This document shows positions 17,858 to 25,628 of a stretch of 64,000 nucleotides of DNA, one piece after another. The translations under genes and the position numbers were made by a program. The notes beneath the pieces were generated by a model that made no database searches, was not told the DNA's origin, and worked only from the letters and a program-made list of their open reading frames with translations. The stretch lies in NCBI GenBank assembly GCA_963669405.2, contig CAXXHF010000001.1, positions 248,001-312,000 of the forward strand, given 5' to 3'. The first letter of the stretch is position 1. Each line of letters opens with the position of its first letter. This DNA comes from Aureisphaera sp963669405 (GTDB lineage: Bacteria; Bacteroidota; Bacteroidia; Flavobacteriales; Flavobacteriaceae).

Positions 17858-19072
17858 CTATTGAAAGCTATAGAGTTCATTGTGAATTCCATAAAAAGCA
17901 TCATCTTGTTGTTCCTGTTGTACATCTAAATTACTGAAAAGAATTCTACCAATGCCCTGATCTTTATAGAAGTACATCATGGTTGCAATGCCAAAATCAT
18001 TTCCGCCATGACCAATACAACAATCTTGATCCAAATCCCAAATAAGTCCGCTTTGGGTTTCAAGGTTTGGAAAATGGGACGTAAACATTTCTTGGTAGGA
18101 AGAGCTTTTTAAGATAGTTCCTTCTCCATCATATCCTTTCATCATTTCCTGAAGGAAAAGTGTCATATCTTCTATACTGGAATAAAAACCTCCGTCTGGA
18201 TAAGTAATGATACGGTAGTCTGGAACAGGATGATAACGGTCATTGTAATAAGCAATATGGTTTAGGGTATCCACTTCTGCTTTGGACCAGCCAGATCTAT
18301 CCATTTTTAAAGGTCTCAAAATATGTTGTCTTGTATAATCCCGATAGTCGGTTTTGGTAACGATTTCTATGATATGTGCTAAGAGTGCTGTTCCATAATT
18401 GCTATACTCATAATAAGAACCGGGTTGTGCATTCAAAAAAGTAGCTGGGCTATACCATGCTCCCTTTTCGGAAAATATATCGAAAAGGAATGCGTCCATA
18501 GCTTTCGGGATATTGGTATTGTAAGAAGTTATGATAGGATGCCAGACTTCACGCCAGTTTTCTTTTACTAGTTTTTTACTGAAAATATTTCCTTTCCCTC
18601 CATGGGGCTCATCGGTAATACCAGATGTATGAGTAGCCAAATGTTGAAGGGTAATTGGTATTTCCTTAAAATTTGGATGATGAACCGAATAAGGCAGGTA
18701 TTTGTTAATAGGATCTTTTAAAGAAAGTTTTCCTTCCTCCACAGCTTTCATAAGAGCCACGGAGATGAGTGTCTTACTTACAGAAGCAATCATTTGTGTG
18801 GTTTGCGGATTGTAACGCAACCCTTTTTCCATATTGGCAAAACCATATCCTTTAGAAAAATATACGGAGTCTTTACTAAAAATACTTACCGCAAAGCCTG
18901 GTAAAATATCTTCATTGGATTTTTGGGATAAGAAGATATCCAAACTATCAAGTCTTTGCTGACGGGCTTCAGATAACGGTGAAGAGGCTACTGTTTTCTT
19001 AGCATCATTCTTATTTAAACAACCAACAGATAATAGTAGTATAAAAAAGAAAGAAACGTAGTTGATGGACAT
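17858..19072 (-). CDS. Beta-lactamase-family serine hydrolase lipoprotein
   Basis: The 404-residue protein has a lipobox L-S-V-G-C with Cys18, so it is probably a lipoprotein. It carries the class C beta-lactamase/penicillin-binding signatures: S-V-S-K with Ser97 and Lys100, the Y-S-N triad (Y-E-Y-S-N-Y-G) near residue 222, and H-G-G (G-H-G-G-N-D) near residue 357. Members include esterases, D-aminopeptidases and carboxypeptidases, and most are not antibiotic-resistance enzymes. It lies upstream of the sigma-factor operon on the same strand with a 104-base gap and looks independent. Confidence 0.85.
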   Translation of the reverse strand: MSINYVSFFFILLLSVGCLNKNDAKKTVASSPLSEARQQRLDSLDIFLSQKSNEDILPGFAVSIFSKDSVYFSKGYGFANMEKGLRYNPQTTQMIASVSKTLISVALMKAVEEGKLSLKDPINKYLPYSVHHPNFKEIPITLQHLATHTSGITDEPHGGKGNIFSKKLVKENWREVWHPIITSYNTNIPKAMDAFLFDIFSEKGAWYSPATFLNAQPGSYYEYSNYGTALLAHIIEIVTKTDYRDYTRQHILRPLKMDRSGWSKAEVDTLNHIAYYNDRYHPVPDYRIITYPDGGFYSSIEDMTLFLQEMMKGYDGEGTILKSSSYQEMFTSHFPNLETQSGLIWDLDQDCCIGHGGNDFGIATMMYFYKDQGIGRILFSNLDVQQEQQDDAFYGIHNELYSFQ

Positions 19073-19129
19073 GGGTTGGAGTCGTTTTAATTAAAGACTC
19101 CTAATTTGGTATAACGTTACACCATAAAA

Positions 19130-19157
19130 CCCGCCCTAATTTTATGCTTAGGACGGG
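19130..19157 (-). terminator. Terminator of the T9SS cargo gene
   Basis: CCCGCCCTAA and TTAGGACGGG form a 10-base stem with one mismatch and an 8-base loop. On the minus strand it is followed by TTTTATGG. It lies 20 bases after the stop of the gene at 19177-20838. Confidence 0.65.
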
Positions 19158-19176
19158 AGTATTGAAGAAATCTTTA

Positions 19177-20838
19177 TTATTCTACAATGACTTTTGCGAT
19201 CGATTTTTGATCGCCCGAAGTAATTGTAATAAAATATAATCCTGAATTCAATTTTTTCTGATCTAAAGAGTTCCAAGAAATTCGTTGCGGTCCGGAAACT
19301 GTTTCATTTAACAGGGTATGCACTTTCTTTCCAAGAATATCATATACGGCTACTTCCGTTTTTTCTGTTGATTCTACCTGAAAAGAAATACTGGTTTCAT
19401 GAGTAGCTGGATTTGGTGATACCATAAGATTGAATGGGTTGGATGCTAGATCTTCAACTCCAAGTAATGCAGGCGTAATCCTAGTATAATAGACATCCTG
19501 TCCTCCATTTAAGGTATTACACCAAGCCAAATGAGCGTGATCGTTATCACTTTTCATATCATAATAATCACCCATTTTACTTTGTTGAGGATAACCTATT
19601 GTAGGGTCGAAAGCATCAGATAAAGGAAGGTTATACAACCATGTTTCCCCTTCATCTTCAGAATAGGCATAATACAAAACAGAATCTAGCCCTCCATTAT
19701 CATCTCGGGTATCTAACCAGACCACATCAATACGACCGTTGGGGGCCACAGACATGGTTCCAAACCAATTGTAGTTACCCAAAGGATCTGTGTTAATGCG
19801 TACTGGAGCTGCAAAATTTTGTCCTCCGTCCGTACTTTTTGCAAACATCACATCTACAGGATCTCCGCCGCCACTTGGTACTACAGAAGCCAACATATAT
19901 ACATTGTCATTGTTTAAATCTACATCGACCCAAACCTGACCAGCCAAACCACTTGGATTAATAGGTAAAGAAGCCGCGACAGTTCCGTTTAAATCTACAA
20001 TATTGGCAAAATCCCAAGTAATGGTGGCTGCTGGATCTTTGGCATTGGTAGATTTTACCAACACTGTACTTCCTCCTGCTCTTCCAGAGATGTATAAATC
20101 ACCACTTGCATTTACTGCCAATGTACCCCAAAAAGGGTTTCCATCAATGGCAATACAGGTTTCAAAAGTTTCACTGCCATCGGTAGAGCGGGTAAAGTAC
20201 CCTGGAGAACATGTACTAAAAGAGGAGTTCCAATTAGAATAATTATTCCCAGCCCCTATACCAGCAGTTCTATCCAGACGCATCCATTGTTTGTCTCCAC
20301 CAAACGCAGGATAAGGTCCATCCCAAACAATCCCTCCATCTTCAATCTTATAAACATCGCAAGCAAAGGTGCCTTGTAGACTGTTGTAATAAAAATTTCC
20401 GTTGGCATCAAAATCCAATACAGGATCGGATCTAAAAACACCGGGGTTAATAACACCAGGAAAGGTAAAAGAAGTTCCGCCATCTAAGGAATAACCATAT
20501 CCAGCCTGTCTAAAATTACTACTGATAACATCAAACTGTCTCCAACCAACAACTATACGGTCATTGTTTGTGGGGTCTACTGCCAAAGAAGGTTCATTTC
20601 CGGCATCTCCAACAATATCATTTCCGTCTGAATCTACATTTACCTGAGTGGTAAAAAAGTTAGCAGCACGAACATTATAAGCGGGCTGCCTTGGCATAAG
20701 TGATTTATCAACCTCAACATAAGCATCGTCTGGCGTCTCATCATGCAAAGCTCGGACTTCATCTTCAGAAAAATTTTGCCCAAAGGTAATTATAGAGGCA
20801 AATAAGAAGCATACTAGAATAGGTAGTTTCGTTTTCAT
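19177..20838 (-). CDS. Secreted sialidase/BNR-type beta-propeller with T9SS sorting domain
   Basis: I start at the ATG at 20838, which gives a good signal peptide (M-K-T-K-L-P-I-L-V-C-F-L-F-A-S-I-I-T-F-G-Q); a longer frame from 20961 has no support. The 553-residue protein contains BNR/Asp-box-like repeats (Y-S-L-D-G-G-T-S-F, T-R-S-T-D-G-S-E-T-F, S-T-D-G-G-Q-N-F, S-E-D-E-G-E-T-W), typical of beta-propellers. Its last 80 residues are a type A T9SS sorting domain (S-P-N-P-A-T...V-Y-D-I-L-G-K-K-V...S-G-L-Y-F-I). The protein is therefore exported by the type IX system to the surface or medium. Sialidase activity is not implied. It is divergent from the gene at 21011. Confidence 0.85.
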   Translation of the reverse strand: MKTKLPILVCFLFASIITFGQNFSEDEVRALHDETPDDAYVEVDKSLMPRQPAYNVRAANFFTTQVNVDSDGNDIVGDAGNEPSLAVDPTNNDRIVVGWRQFDVISSNFRQAGYGYSLDGGTSFTFPGVINPGVFRSDPVLDFDANGNFYYNSLQGTFACDVYKIEDGGIVWDGPYPAFGGDKQWMRLDRTAGIGAGNNYSNWNSSFSTCSPGYFTRSTDGSETFETCIAIDGNPFWGTLAVNASGDLYISGRAGGSTVLVKSTNAKDPAATITWDFANIVDLNGTVAASLPINPSGLAGQVWVDVDLNNDNVYMLASVVPSGGGDPVDVMFAKSTDGGQNFAAPVRINTDPLGNYNWFGTMSVAPNGRIDVVWLDTRDDNGGLDSVLYYAYSEDEGETWLYNLPLSDAFDPTIGYPQQSKMGDYYDMKSDNDHAHLAWCNTLNGGQDVYYTRITPALLGVEDLASNPFNLMVSPNPATHETSISFQVESTEKTEVAVYDILGKKVHTLLNETVSGPQRISWNSLDQKKLNSGLYFITITSGDQKSIAKVIVE

Positions 20839-21010
20839 GAGCGTTTTTTTATTTTCCATTAAAGATAAGATATTCCACCCAACATTTATGAAATCCGAAT
20901 CTTGATTTATAAAACACGACTTGTACGAATAAAAAATAGTGGCACTATTTATGTTTAACAATCAATTATCAAATAATCACTATATTCGAAAAATAAAAAT
21001 GCCCTGCAAA

Positions 21011-21670
21011 ATGAATAAGAACCTATACCTCAGCTTTACATTGTTATTTGCTTTATTTTCTACTGTTGCCTTTGCGCAAGATTATACAGTAGACATTGAA
21101 GAAGAAAAGAAAGCCAACCGTTTATTTCTTTATGCGGTTAACAAAAACCTAGTCGATCTGGATGTTTCCATTAAGGTCACCGGAACTGGTTTTAGACAAC
21201 GAAAAGGAGTGCCAAGAAAGACCCGTATTCCTGCAACTTCTCGTGTTAACATATTAAGTTTAATTATTGAGAGAGGAAAGCAACCTGTTTATGAGTATGA
21301 ATTGGATGTTACCGACAGTTTATCCAGAAGAGTCATTAAAAAAGAGTTTGAACTCATAAAGATTGACCCTAAAAAGTCTATTACACTCTACATTACTGAA
21401 AAGTGTAGAACGTGTGATACCATCATGAATCCTTTGAAGAATAGTCCTTTCAAATTCAAATCCTATAATATTGCTGAAAACGAAGGTGTAAGAACGCAAT
21501 TGGAAAAAGCATTTGTTGGTGCATCGGTTCCACTTGCTGAAATGGAAAACCCTGTAGTGATGTTAGATGGAAAAATGTACATCCATATAGATTCATATGA
21601 AGCCTTAATGATGCGTGTGGAAGAAGAAGGTGATGTAAAACCACTACCCGCTTCAGATAACGAAAACTAA
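21011..21670 (+). CDS. Secreted protein with C-terminal glutaredoxin-like domain
   Basis: I take the ATG at 21011 because it places a signal peptide (M-N-K-N-L-Y-L-S-F-T-L-L-F-A-L-F...V-A-F-A-Q) at the N-terminus; upstream starts at 20939 (GTG) and 20999 (ATG) extend it without sense. The 219-residue protein has an N-terminal beta-rich part of about 100 residues and a C-terminal thioredoxin-fold segment, S-I-T-L-Y-I-T-E-K-C-R-T-C-D, with Cys132 and Cys135 as a CxxC pair, followed by V-M-L-D-G-K-M-Y-I. A periplasmic disulfide or redox role is plausible but untested. It is followed by a clear terminator and then exbD. Confidence 0.75.
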   Translation: MNKNLYLSFTLLFALFSTVAFAQDYTVDIEEEKKANRLFLYAVNKNLVDLDVSIKVTGTGFRQRKGVPRKTRIPATSRVNILSLIIERGKQPVYEYELDVTDSLSRRVIKKEFELIKIDPKKSITLYITEKCRTCDTIMNPLKNSPFKFKSYNIAENEGVRTQLEKAFVGASVPLAEMENPVVMLDGKMYIHIDSYEALMMRVEEEGDVKPLPASDNEN

Positions 21671-21691
21671 ATTAATCACATATTATATTTT

Positions 21692-21728
21692 AAACCGTCT
21701 CTTCATAAATCAAGAGACGGTTTTTTTG
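21692..21728 (+). terminator. Intrinsic terminator after the glutaredoxin-like gene
   Basis: AAACCGTCTCTT and AAGAGACGGTTT form a 12-base stem with an 8-base loop, followed by a run of T. It separates the redox-like gene from exbD. Confidence 0.92.
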
Positions 21729-21782
21729 TGAATTTTTCATTTGGCATTTTTCTTGTGCTACTAGCTACAAACCATTGTACGT

Positions 21783-22340
21783 ATGAAAAATTCCAGACAA
21801 ACACCTAGTATCCATACTGGTAGTATGGCAGATATTGCCTTCCTATTGCTTATTTTCTTTTTGGTAACCACTGTTATTCCCAATGACAAAGGGATTACTC
21901 GAATGCTTCCCAAAAAATGCCAAGACCCTCCATGTTTACTCCCTATTAACGAACGTAACATCCTACGGATAGAACTCAATAAAAATGGGGAGCTTATGGC
22001 GAACAAGGTTTCTATTGGTTTTTCTGAATTAAAAAAAACCTTAATGGACTTCATTGACAACAACGGAGATAAGAGCTGCGGCTATTGTGACGGAGCTGGT
22101 ATTGCAGATTCTTCAGACAACCCTACAGAAGCCATTGTAGCCTTACATACTGATAGAGAATCCAGTTATAAGGATTTCATGGCCATACAAGTGGAATTAA
22201 GCAAGGCATATTTAGAACTAAGAGAACAATATGTATCAAAAGCTTTTAACGGGAAAGCCTTTTCTGAATTAACAAAAGAAGAAATGAAACAGGTACAAGA
22301 AGCCTATCCCCTACTTTTTTCTGAAGCAGAATTAAAATAA
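21783..22340 (+). CDS. exbD: ExbD/TolR-family biopolymer transport protein
   Basis: The 185-residue protein has the ExbD layout: a short cytoplasmic N-terminus, one membrane helix at about 15-32 (S-M-A-D-I-A-F-L-L-L-I-F-F-L-V-T-T) with the conserved Asp17, and a periplasmic domain. ExbD works with ExbB and TonB to pass the proton-motive force to outer-membrane receptors. The periplasmic part holds four cysteines: K-K-C-Q-D-P-P-C at 46 and 51, and C-G-Y-C-D-G-A-G at 99 and 102. I recall a similar CxxCxG segment in other flavobacterial ExbD proteins, so it may be a lineage trait. No exbB or tonB lies next to it, so it must act with components encoded elsewhere. Confidence 0.88.
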   Translation: MKNSRQTPSIHTGSMADIAFLLLIFFLVTTVIPNDKGITRMLPKKCQDPPCLLPINERNILRIELNKNGELMANKVSIGFSELKKTLMDFIDNNGDKSCGYCDGAGIADSSDNPTEAIVALHTDRESSYKDFMAIQVELSKAYLELREQYVSKAFNGKAFSELTKEEMKQVQEAYPLLFSEAELK

Positions 22341-22356
22341 GCAACCAAAAAGTTGC
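22341..22356. promoter_or_regulatory. Palindromic operator 1 upstream of the SRPBCC/ArsR operon
   Basis: GCAACCAAAAAGTTGC has perfect 5-base arms, GCAAC and GTTGC, around a 6-base AT-rich centre. It begins at the base after the exbD stop and covers a TTG that could be the -33 element of the downstream promoter. A near-identical copy lies 41 bases on. The ArsR protein encoded by the operon is the obvious candidate to bind (inference). Confidence 0.7.
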
Positions 22357-22381
22357 GTATTAAAATTTCTTTTGTAATTTA

Positions 22382-22397
22382 GCAACCAATTAGTTGC
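22382..22397. promoter_or_regulatory. Palindromic operator 2 upstream of the SRPBCC/ArsR operon
   Basis: GCAACCAATTAGTTGC repeats operator 1 with the same arms and spacing. A TAATTTAG sequence just before and into it (22375-22382) resembles a -7 box, so the two operators would bracket the promoter core. It ends 25 bases before the first ATG of the operon. Confidence 0.7.
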
Positions 22398-22422
22398 ATG
22401 TTTAATACTTAATATTTTTATT

Positions 22423-22851
22423 ATGACTGACGCCATTACAAAAGAAGTACTCCTTCAACACCCTATCGACACAATCTGGAATGCCATTACCATTGCAGAG
22501 GAAATATCCTCTTGGTTCATTAAAGCAGATTTTAAAGCAGAAGCTGGTTATGAATATACCTTTGTAGCTAGTGAAGAAAAAGGATGTATTAACATCACTG
22601 GAGAAGTAAAATCTGCCTCCCCATATTTGTTAGTATATACATGGGTAGTACAAGATACGGATGTAGAAACCACTGTAAAATGGGAATTGGAAACTACTGA
22701 AAAGGGAACCAAATTAACATTGGAACATTCAGGGATTTCAAACTATGCAGGAGATACTGCCATCGCAATGTTCAATAGCTTTAATGGCGGTTGGGACCAA
22801 TGCATCAATGCTTTGGATGAATACGTGAAAAAATTAACCCATGCAGGATAA
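22423..22851 (+). CDS. SRPBCC / AHSA1-like domain protein
   Basis: The 142-residue protein matches the Activator-of-Hsp90-ATPase-like branch of the START/SRPBCC superfamily. It opens with a strand and helix, I-T-K-E-V-L-L-Q-H-P-I-D-T-I-W-N-A-I-T, then I-S-S-W-F-I-K-A-D-F, and ends with a long helix, G-G-W-D-Q-C-I-N-A-L-D-E-Y-V. These proteins bind hydrophobic ligands in a deep cavity. It overlaps the ArsR regulator gene by 11 bases, a very common pairing in which regulator and SRPBCC protein are co-transcribed. Ligand unknown. Confidence 0.88.
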   Translation: MTDAITKEVLLQHPIDTIWNAITIAEEISSWFIKADFKAEAGYEYTFVASEEKGCINITGEVKSASPYLLVYTWVVQDTDVETTVKWELETTEKGTKLTLEHSGISNYAGDTAIAMFNSFNGGWDQCINALDEYVKKLTHAG

Positions 22852-23167
22852 CATTACAAAATTGTTAAAGGCCATTGCAGACCCAACCCGTAGGGAAATA
22901 TTCCATGCGGTGGTGGTTGCTGCAACGGCGCTCTCTATTTCTCAAATTTCTGGTCAATTTCAAATTTCAAGGCAAGGGATTACCAAACATATCAAAACAT
23001 TAGAAAATGCTGGGCTCATTCAGATTAGTTCACAAGGGCGTGAACGATATTGTTTTGCTAATCCAAAACCATTAGAAGAAGTACAGAAATGGTTACAGTT
23101 CTATGATAAATTCTGGAATGAATCACTTACAGGTTTGGAAAGCTATTTGAATCAAAAAAAGGTATAG
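22841..23167 (+). CDS. ArsR-family transcriptional regulator
   Basis: The 108-residue protein is a single winged-helix domain: L-L-K-A-I-A-D-P-T-R-R-E-I-F at the start, the recognition region I-S-Q-I-S-G-Q-F-Q-I-S-R-Q-G-I-T-K-H, and the wing L-I-Q-I-S-S-Q-G-R-E-R-Y. No cysteine cluster for metal binding is present, which fits the non-metal ArsR group that pairs with SRPBCC proteins. It probably represses its own operon through the two GCAAC-N6-GTTGC sites upstream (inference). Confidence 0.9.
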   Translation: MQDNITKLLKAIADPTRREIFHAVVVAATALSISQISGQFQISRQGITKHIKTLENAGLIQISSQGRERYCFANPKPLEEVQKWLQFYDKFWNESLTGLESYLNQKKV

Positions 23168-23171
23168 TAGA

Positions 23172-23822
23172 CTATTCTTTAATAACAATAATACTGGCTC
23201 TTCTTCCAGTGAGAAGGTTCCATTCCTTAGCAGAAATGATAAAACCATTCTCGTCGTATACGTGTAGTTCTGCTGTGTTTGGACCAGAAGTCCCCTGATT
23301 TAGGGCCTCAAATTCTATACGGTTTGCTCCTGGTTGTAAATTAAGTACAAATCCTGAAAAACTACCTCCCAAATAAACTTGGGATTGTACAACATCCTGA
23401 TTTACATACACACGGATCAGGTCTCCATCTACATATTCATGGTCCCTGTATTTAACAGTAACAAAAGCCGCTCCGGTTTTTACGTCTCCCAAGAATTGAT
23501 CTTTCGCATATTGAGGCAAAGGTTCTTTATCCTTGGTAAAGGCCTTGGGTGTCTTTCCTTTATTGTTTTCCAGTAAACCATCCGTTTTTCTCATGTCGAA
23601 AGGTTCTGGTTCTGTATTTCCTAAAGACATATTGCTTTTCGGGTCACGTTCATCTTTGGGTGTGGTTAATCCCAACTTCTTACGTGCTGGAAGTTCCAGA
23701 CCTGTTGGGTTATTCACATTGGTATCCTCAACTTCAAATTCAACACTATTGGTATTGGTCTCCAATTGTGCATATCCAAAAACCGAGAACAAAACAAACC
23801 ATGTGCATAAGATATATTTCAT
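23172..23822 (-). CDS. Secreted protein of unknown function
   Basis: The ATG at 23822 gives a signal peptide (M-K-Y-I-L-C-T-W-F-V-L-F-S-V-F-G-Y-A-Q); an ATG five codons upstream is less likely. The 216-residue protein has a low-complexity, charged first half (P-A-R-K-K-L-G-L, D-M-R-K-T-D-G-L-L) and a beta-sandwich-like second half (G-F-V-L-N-L-Q-P-G-A-N-R-I-E-F-E-A, A-E-L-H-V-Y-D). I recognise it only as a conserved flavobacterial secreted protein. It is convergent with the ArsR gene (four bases between stops) and lies downstream of a 57-residue membrane-protein gene. Confidence 0.7.
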   Translation of the reverse strand: MKYILCTWFVLFSVFGYAQLETNTNSVEFEVEDTNVNNPTGLELPARKKLGLTTPKDERDPKSNMSLGNTEPEPFDMRKTDGLLENNKGKTPKAFTKDKEPLPQYAKDQFLGDVKTGAAFVTVKYRDHEYVDGDLIRVYVNQDVVQSQVYLGGSFSGFVLNLQPGANRIEFEALNQGTSGPNTAELHVYDENGFIISAKEWNLLTGRRASIIVIKE

Positions 23823-23872
23823 AAGTACGGTGTTCATCTATTTAGGTGCATCAAAAATTAAACCAACTTTCT

Positions 23873-24046
23873 TTAAGTATCCATATCTATTTGGTCTGCA
23901 GAAGCTCTTTTTCCTTTCTTTCGACTCCAAAAATATATTACCAAAAGTATTATTGGGATTACAATAAATATAATTACCTCCCATGGATTTGTAATATCTA
24001 TAGGGGAATTGTTGCTGGGATGCGGCACTTGTCTCGGAATCTGCAT
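23873..24046 (-). CDS. Small membrane protein (57 residues)
   Basis: This small gene starts at the ATG complement at 24044-24046 and stops at 23873-23875. The product opens with a polar, Pro/Asn-rich stretch (I-P-R-Q-V-P-H-P-S-N-N-S-P-I-D-I) and has one membrane helix at about 23-40 (E-V-I-I-F-I-V-I-P-I-I-L-L-V-I-Y-F-W). It ends with a strongly basic R-K-K-G-K-R-A tail on the likely cytoplasmic side. I recall similar short proteins in flavobacterial genomes, but no function is known. It precedes the secreted-protein gene at 23172-23822 by 50 bases on the same strand, so the two may form an operon. Confidence 0.75.
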   Translation of the reverse strand: MQIPRQVPHPSNNSPIDITNPWEVIIFIVIPIILLVIYFWSRKKGKRASADQIDMDT

Positions 24047-24228
24047 AGTTTTATTACCTCTTTACCAATATATAAATTTAATGAATAAACCGCGGAGATG
24101 AAAATCCAAAAATTAAACATAAACGTTTACTTACAACTTGTTAATTAACAAAAATATAAGGTTTCTTAACTTGTTTTTTTGACCATATTTCGGTTCTTGC
24201 ACCCAACAAACCCTTTAAACTTAGTAAC

Positions 24229-25083
24229 ATGAAAAAAGTAATTGCACTAACCCTGCTTAGTGGGACTTTTATATTTACGTCCTGCGTTTCGAAAAAGAAG
24301 TATGTAGAACTGGAAGGCCAGTACAACGAAACCCGATCTACACTATCTAAAACCCAACTTGAAAAAGAAGAGATTGAAGCAAAATACGCCAAGATTGAAG
24401 AACGCGTAGCAAATTACAATTCCAAAATTTCGGCGCTTACAGATGCCAATGTAGAATTGGAGAACAATAGTTTGCGTAATTATGGAAATGTAGTTCTTTC
24501 AAATAAAGATAAAGAGCAGATGAAATCGGCTCTTGCCAATGTAGACCAAAATGAACTTGCTCAAGCGCAAACATTGGAAGATACCATGAACCTTGTTATC
24601 TCCCATAACTTAAAGAAAAACCTTGACAACACTTTAATAGCAGAAGGTGAAGAAGATCAAATCTCCATCGATGTAGATGAAACAGTTGTTATGATTACCA
24701 TTTCAGATAAGTTATTGTTCAAATCTGGAAGCTATCGCGTAAACCCAAAGGCAGATAATTTGCTACAGCGTTTGGCAGATGTAATTAATAGTGAACCCGC
24801 TATGGAAGTACTCATAGAAGGACATACAGATGCCCAAACAGTAAAAAAAGGCGCGTATGTTAAGGATAATTGGGATTTGAGCGTAGAAAGATCTACAGCA
24901 GTAATCCGAAAGCTTCAGAACGACTTTGCAGTAGACCCTGCCAAACTTATTGCAGCTGGTAGAAGTAGCTTTCAACCCCTTACAGAGAATGAAACTGCTG
25001 AAGGAAGAAGTAGAAATAGAAGAACGAGAATAGTTATTTTACCAAATTTGGATAAATTCTTGGCATTACTGAGTGCCAATTAG
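24229..25083 (+). CDS. OmpA-family peptidoglycan-binding lipoprotein
   Basis: The 284-residue protein has a lipoprotein signal with lipobox F-T-S-C (Cys19). A coiled coil follows at about 25-80, then an OmpA-like domain at about 165-280 with the peptidoglycan-binding pattern L-I-E-G-H-T-D, N-W-D-L-S-V-E-R-S and the closing S-R-N-R-R-T-R-I. The family links the outer membrane to the cell wall. It is followed by a strong terminator and stands alone. Confidence 0.9.
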   Translation: MKKVIALTLLSGTFIFTSCVSKKKYVELEGQYNETRSTLSKTQLEKEEIEAKYAKIEERVANYNSKISALTDANVELENNSLRNYGNVVLSNKDKEQMKSALANVDQNELAQAQTLEDTMNLVISHNLKKNLDNTLIAEGEEDQISIDVDETVVMITISDKLLFKSGSYRVNPKADNLLQRLADVINSEPAMEVLIEGHTDAQTVKKGAYVKDNWDLSVERSTAVIRKLQNDFAVDPAKLIAAGRSSFQPLTENETAEGRSRNRRTRIVILPNLDKFLALLSAN

Positions 25084-25108
25084 TTATCTGTATATTCCTA
25101 CAAAAAAA

Positions 25109-25139
25109 CGACTTCTAATCCATTTAGAAGTCGTTTTTT
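25109..25139 (+). terminator. Intrinsic terminator after the OmpA lipoprotein gene
   Basis: CGACTTCTAA and TTAGAAGTCG form a 10-base stem with a short loop, followed by TTTTTTA. It starts 26 bases after the stop codon. Confidence 0.92.
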
Positions 25140-25177
25140 ATTTGAAAAAAGCCAAAAAAAATAGTATTTTCATCTGC

Positions 25178-25627
25178 ATGAATGAATTCATTTCCCCTAC
25201 TAAAGTTGAAGGGTCTAAATACCGTGAGCATTTTTTAAAAAAATTAGAATTCGAGTTTGGCAATTTTTACATTTTTGAAGAATATGTAATAGGAGAAGTT
25301 GCCGAGGGTGTCCATTTTAATTGGTCACTTGCAGAACAGGTAATTCATAGTGTATATGACTATTTTGGAACCAGGGATATCAAAGTGGCTTACATTTCCA
25401 ATCGAGTAAATTCTTATTCTGTGCAACCCAAAGATTGGATGCAGTTTTTTAAAGAGCGTCATCTTATTAAATGCATTGCCGTTGTTGCCTATAACAAGCT
25501 TGGGTGGATGAGTGTGGTTTTAGAAAAAATCTTTTCCAATGCACCCATCAAAAAATTTAAGGATATGGATTCTGCCATAGATTGGGCCATCCATTGCAAG
25601 GAACAAAAGAAATTCCCAAAAAATTAA
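25178..25627 (+). CDS. STAS/SpoIIAA-like domain protein
   Basis: I use the ATG at 25178, which follows the terminator; a longer frame from 25073 would run through that hairpin. The 149-residue protein resembles small STAS-like proteins of Bacteroidota: alternating strands and helices, with H-F-N-W-S-L-A-E-Q-V-I, K-V-A-Y-I-S-N-R-V-N-S-Y-S-V and A-V-V-A-Y-N-K-L-G. The role is unknown. It ends one base before the stop of the convergent dehydrogenase gene. Confidence 0.65.
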   Translation: MNEFISPTKVEGSKYREHFLKKLEFEFGNFYIFEEYVIGEVAEGVHFNWSLAEQVIHSVYDYFGTRDIKVAYISNRVNSYSVQPKDWMQFFKERHLIKCIAVVAYNKLGWMSVVLEKIFSNAPIKKFKDMDSAIDWAIHCKEQKKFPKN

Positions 25628-25628
25628 T

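Noticed and set aside
17858..19072. Antibiotic resistance by the beta-lactamase-family lipoprotein
   Set aside because: The SxxK, YxN and HGG motifs also mark many esterases and peptidases; nothing points to beta-lactam hydrolysis.
20839..20961. Upstream extension of the first T9SS cargo gene
   Set aside because: The signal peptide starts at the ATG at 20838; the extension would bury it.
22079..22102. DnaJ-type zinc finger in ExbD (C-x-x-C-x-G-x-G)
   Set aside because: Only one copy of the motif is present, and DnaJ zinc domains need four; the context is a normal ExbD periplasmic domain.
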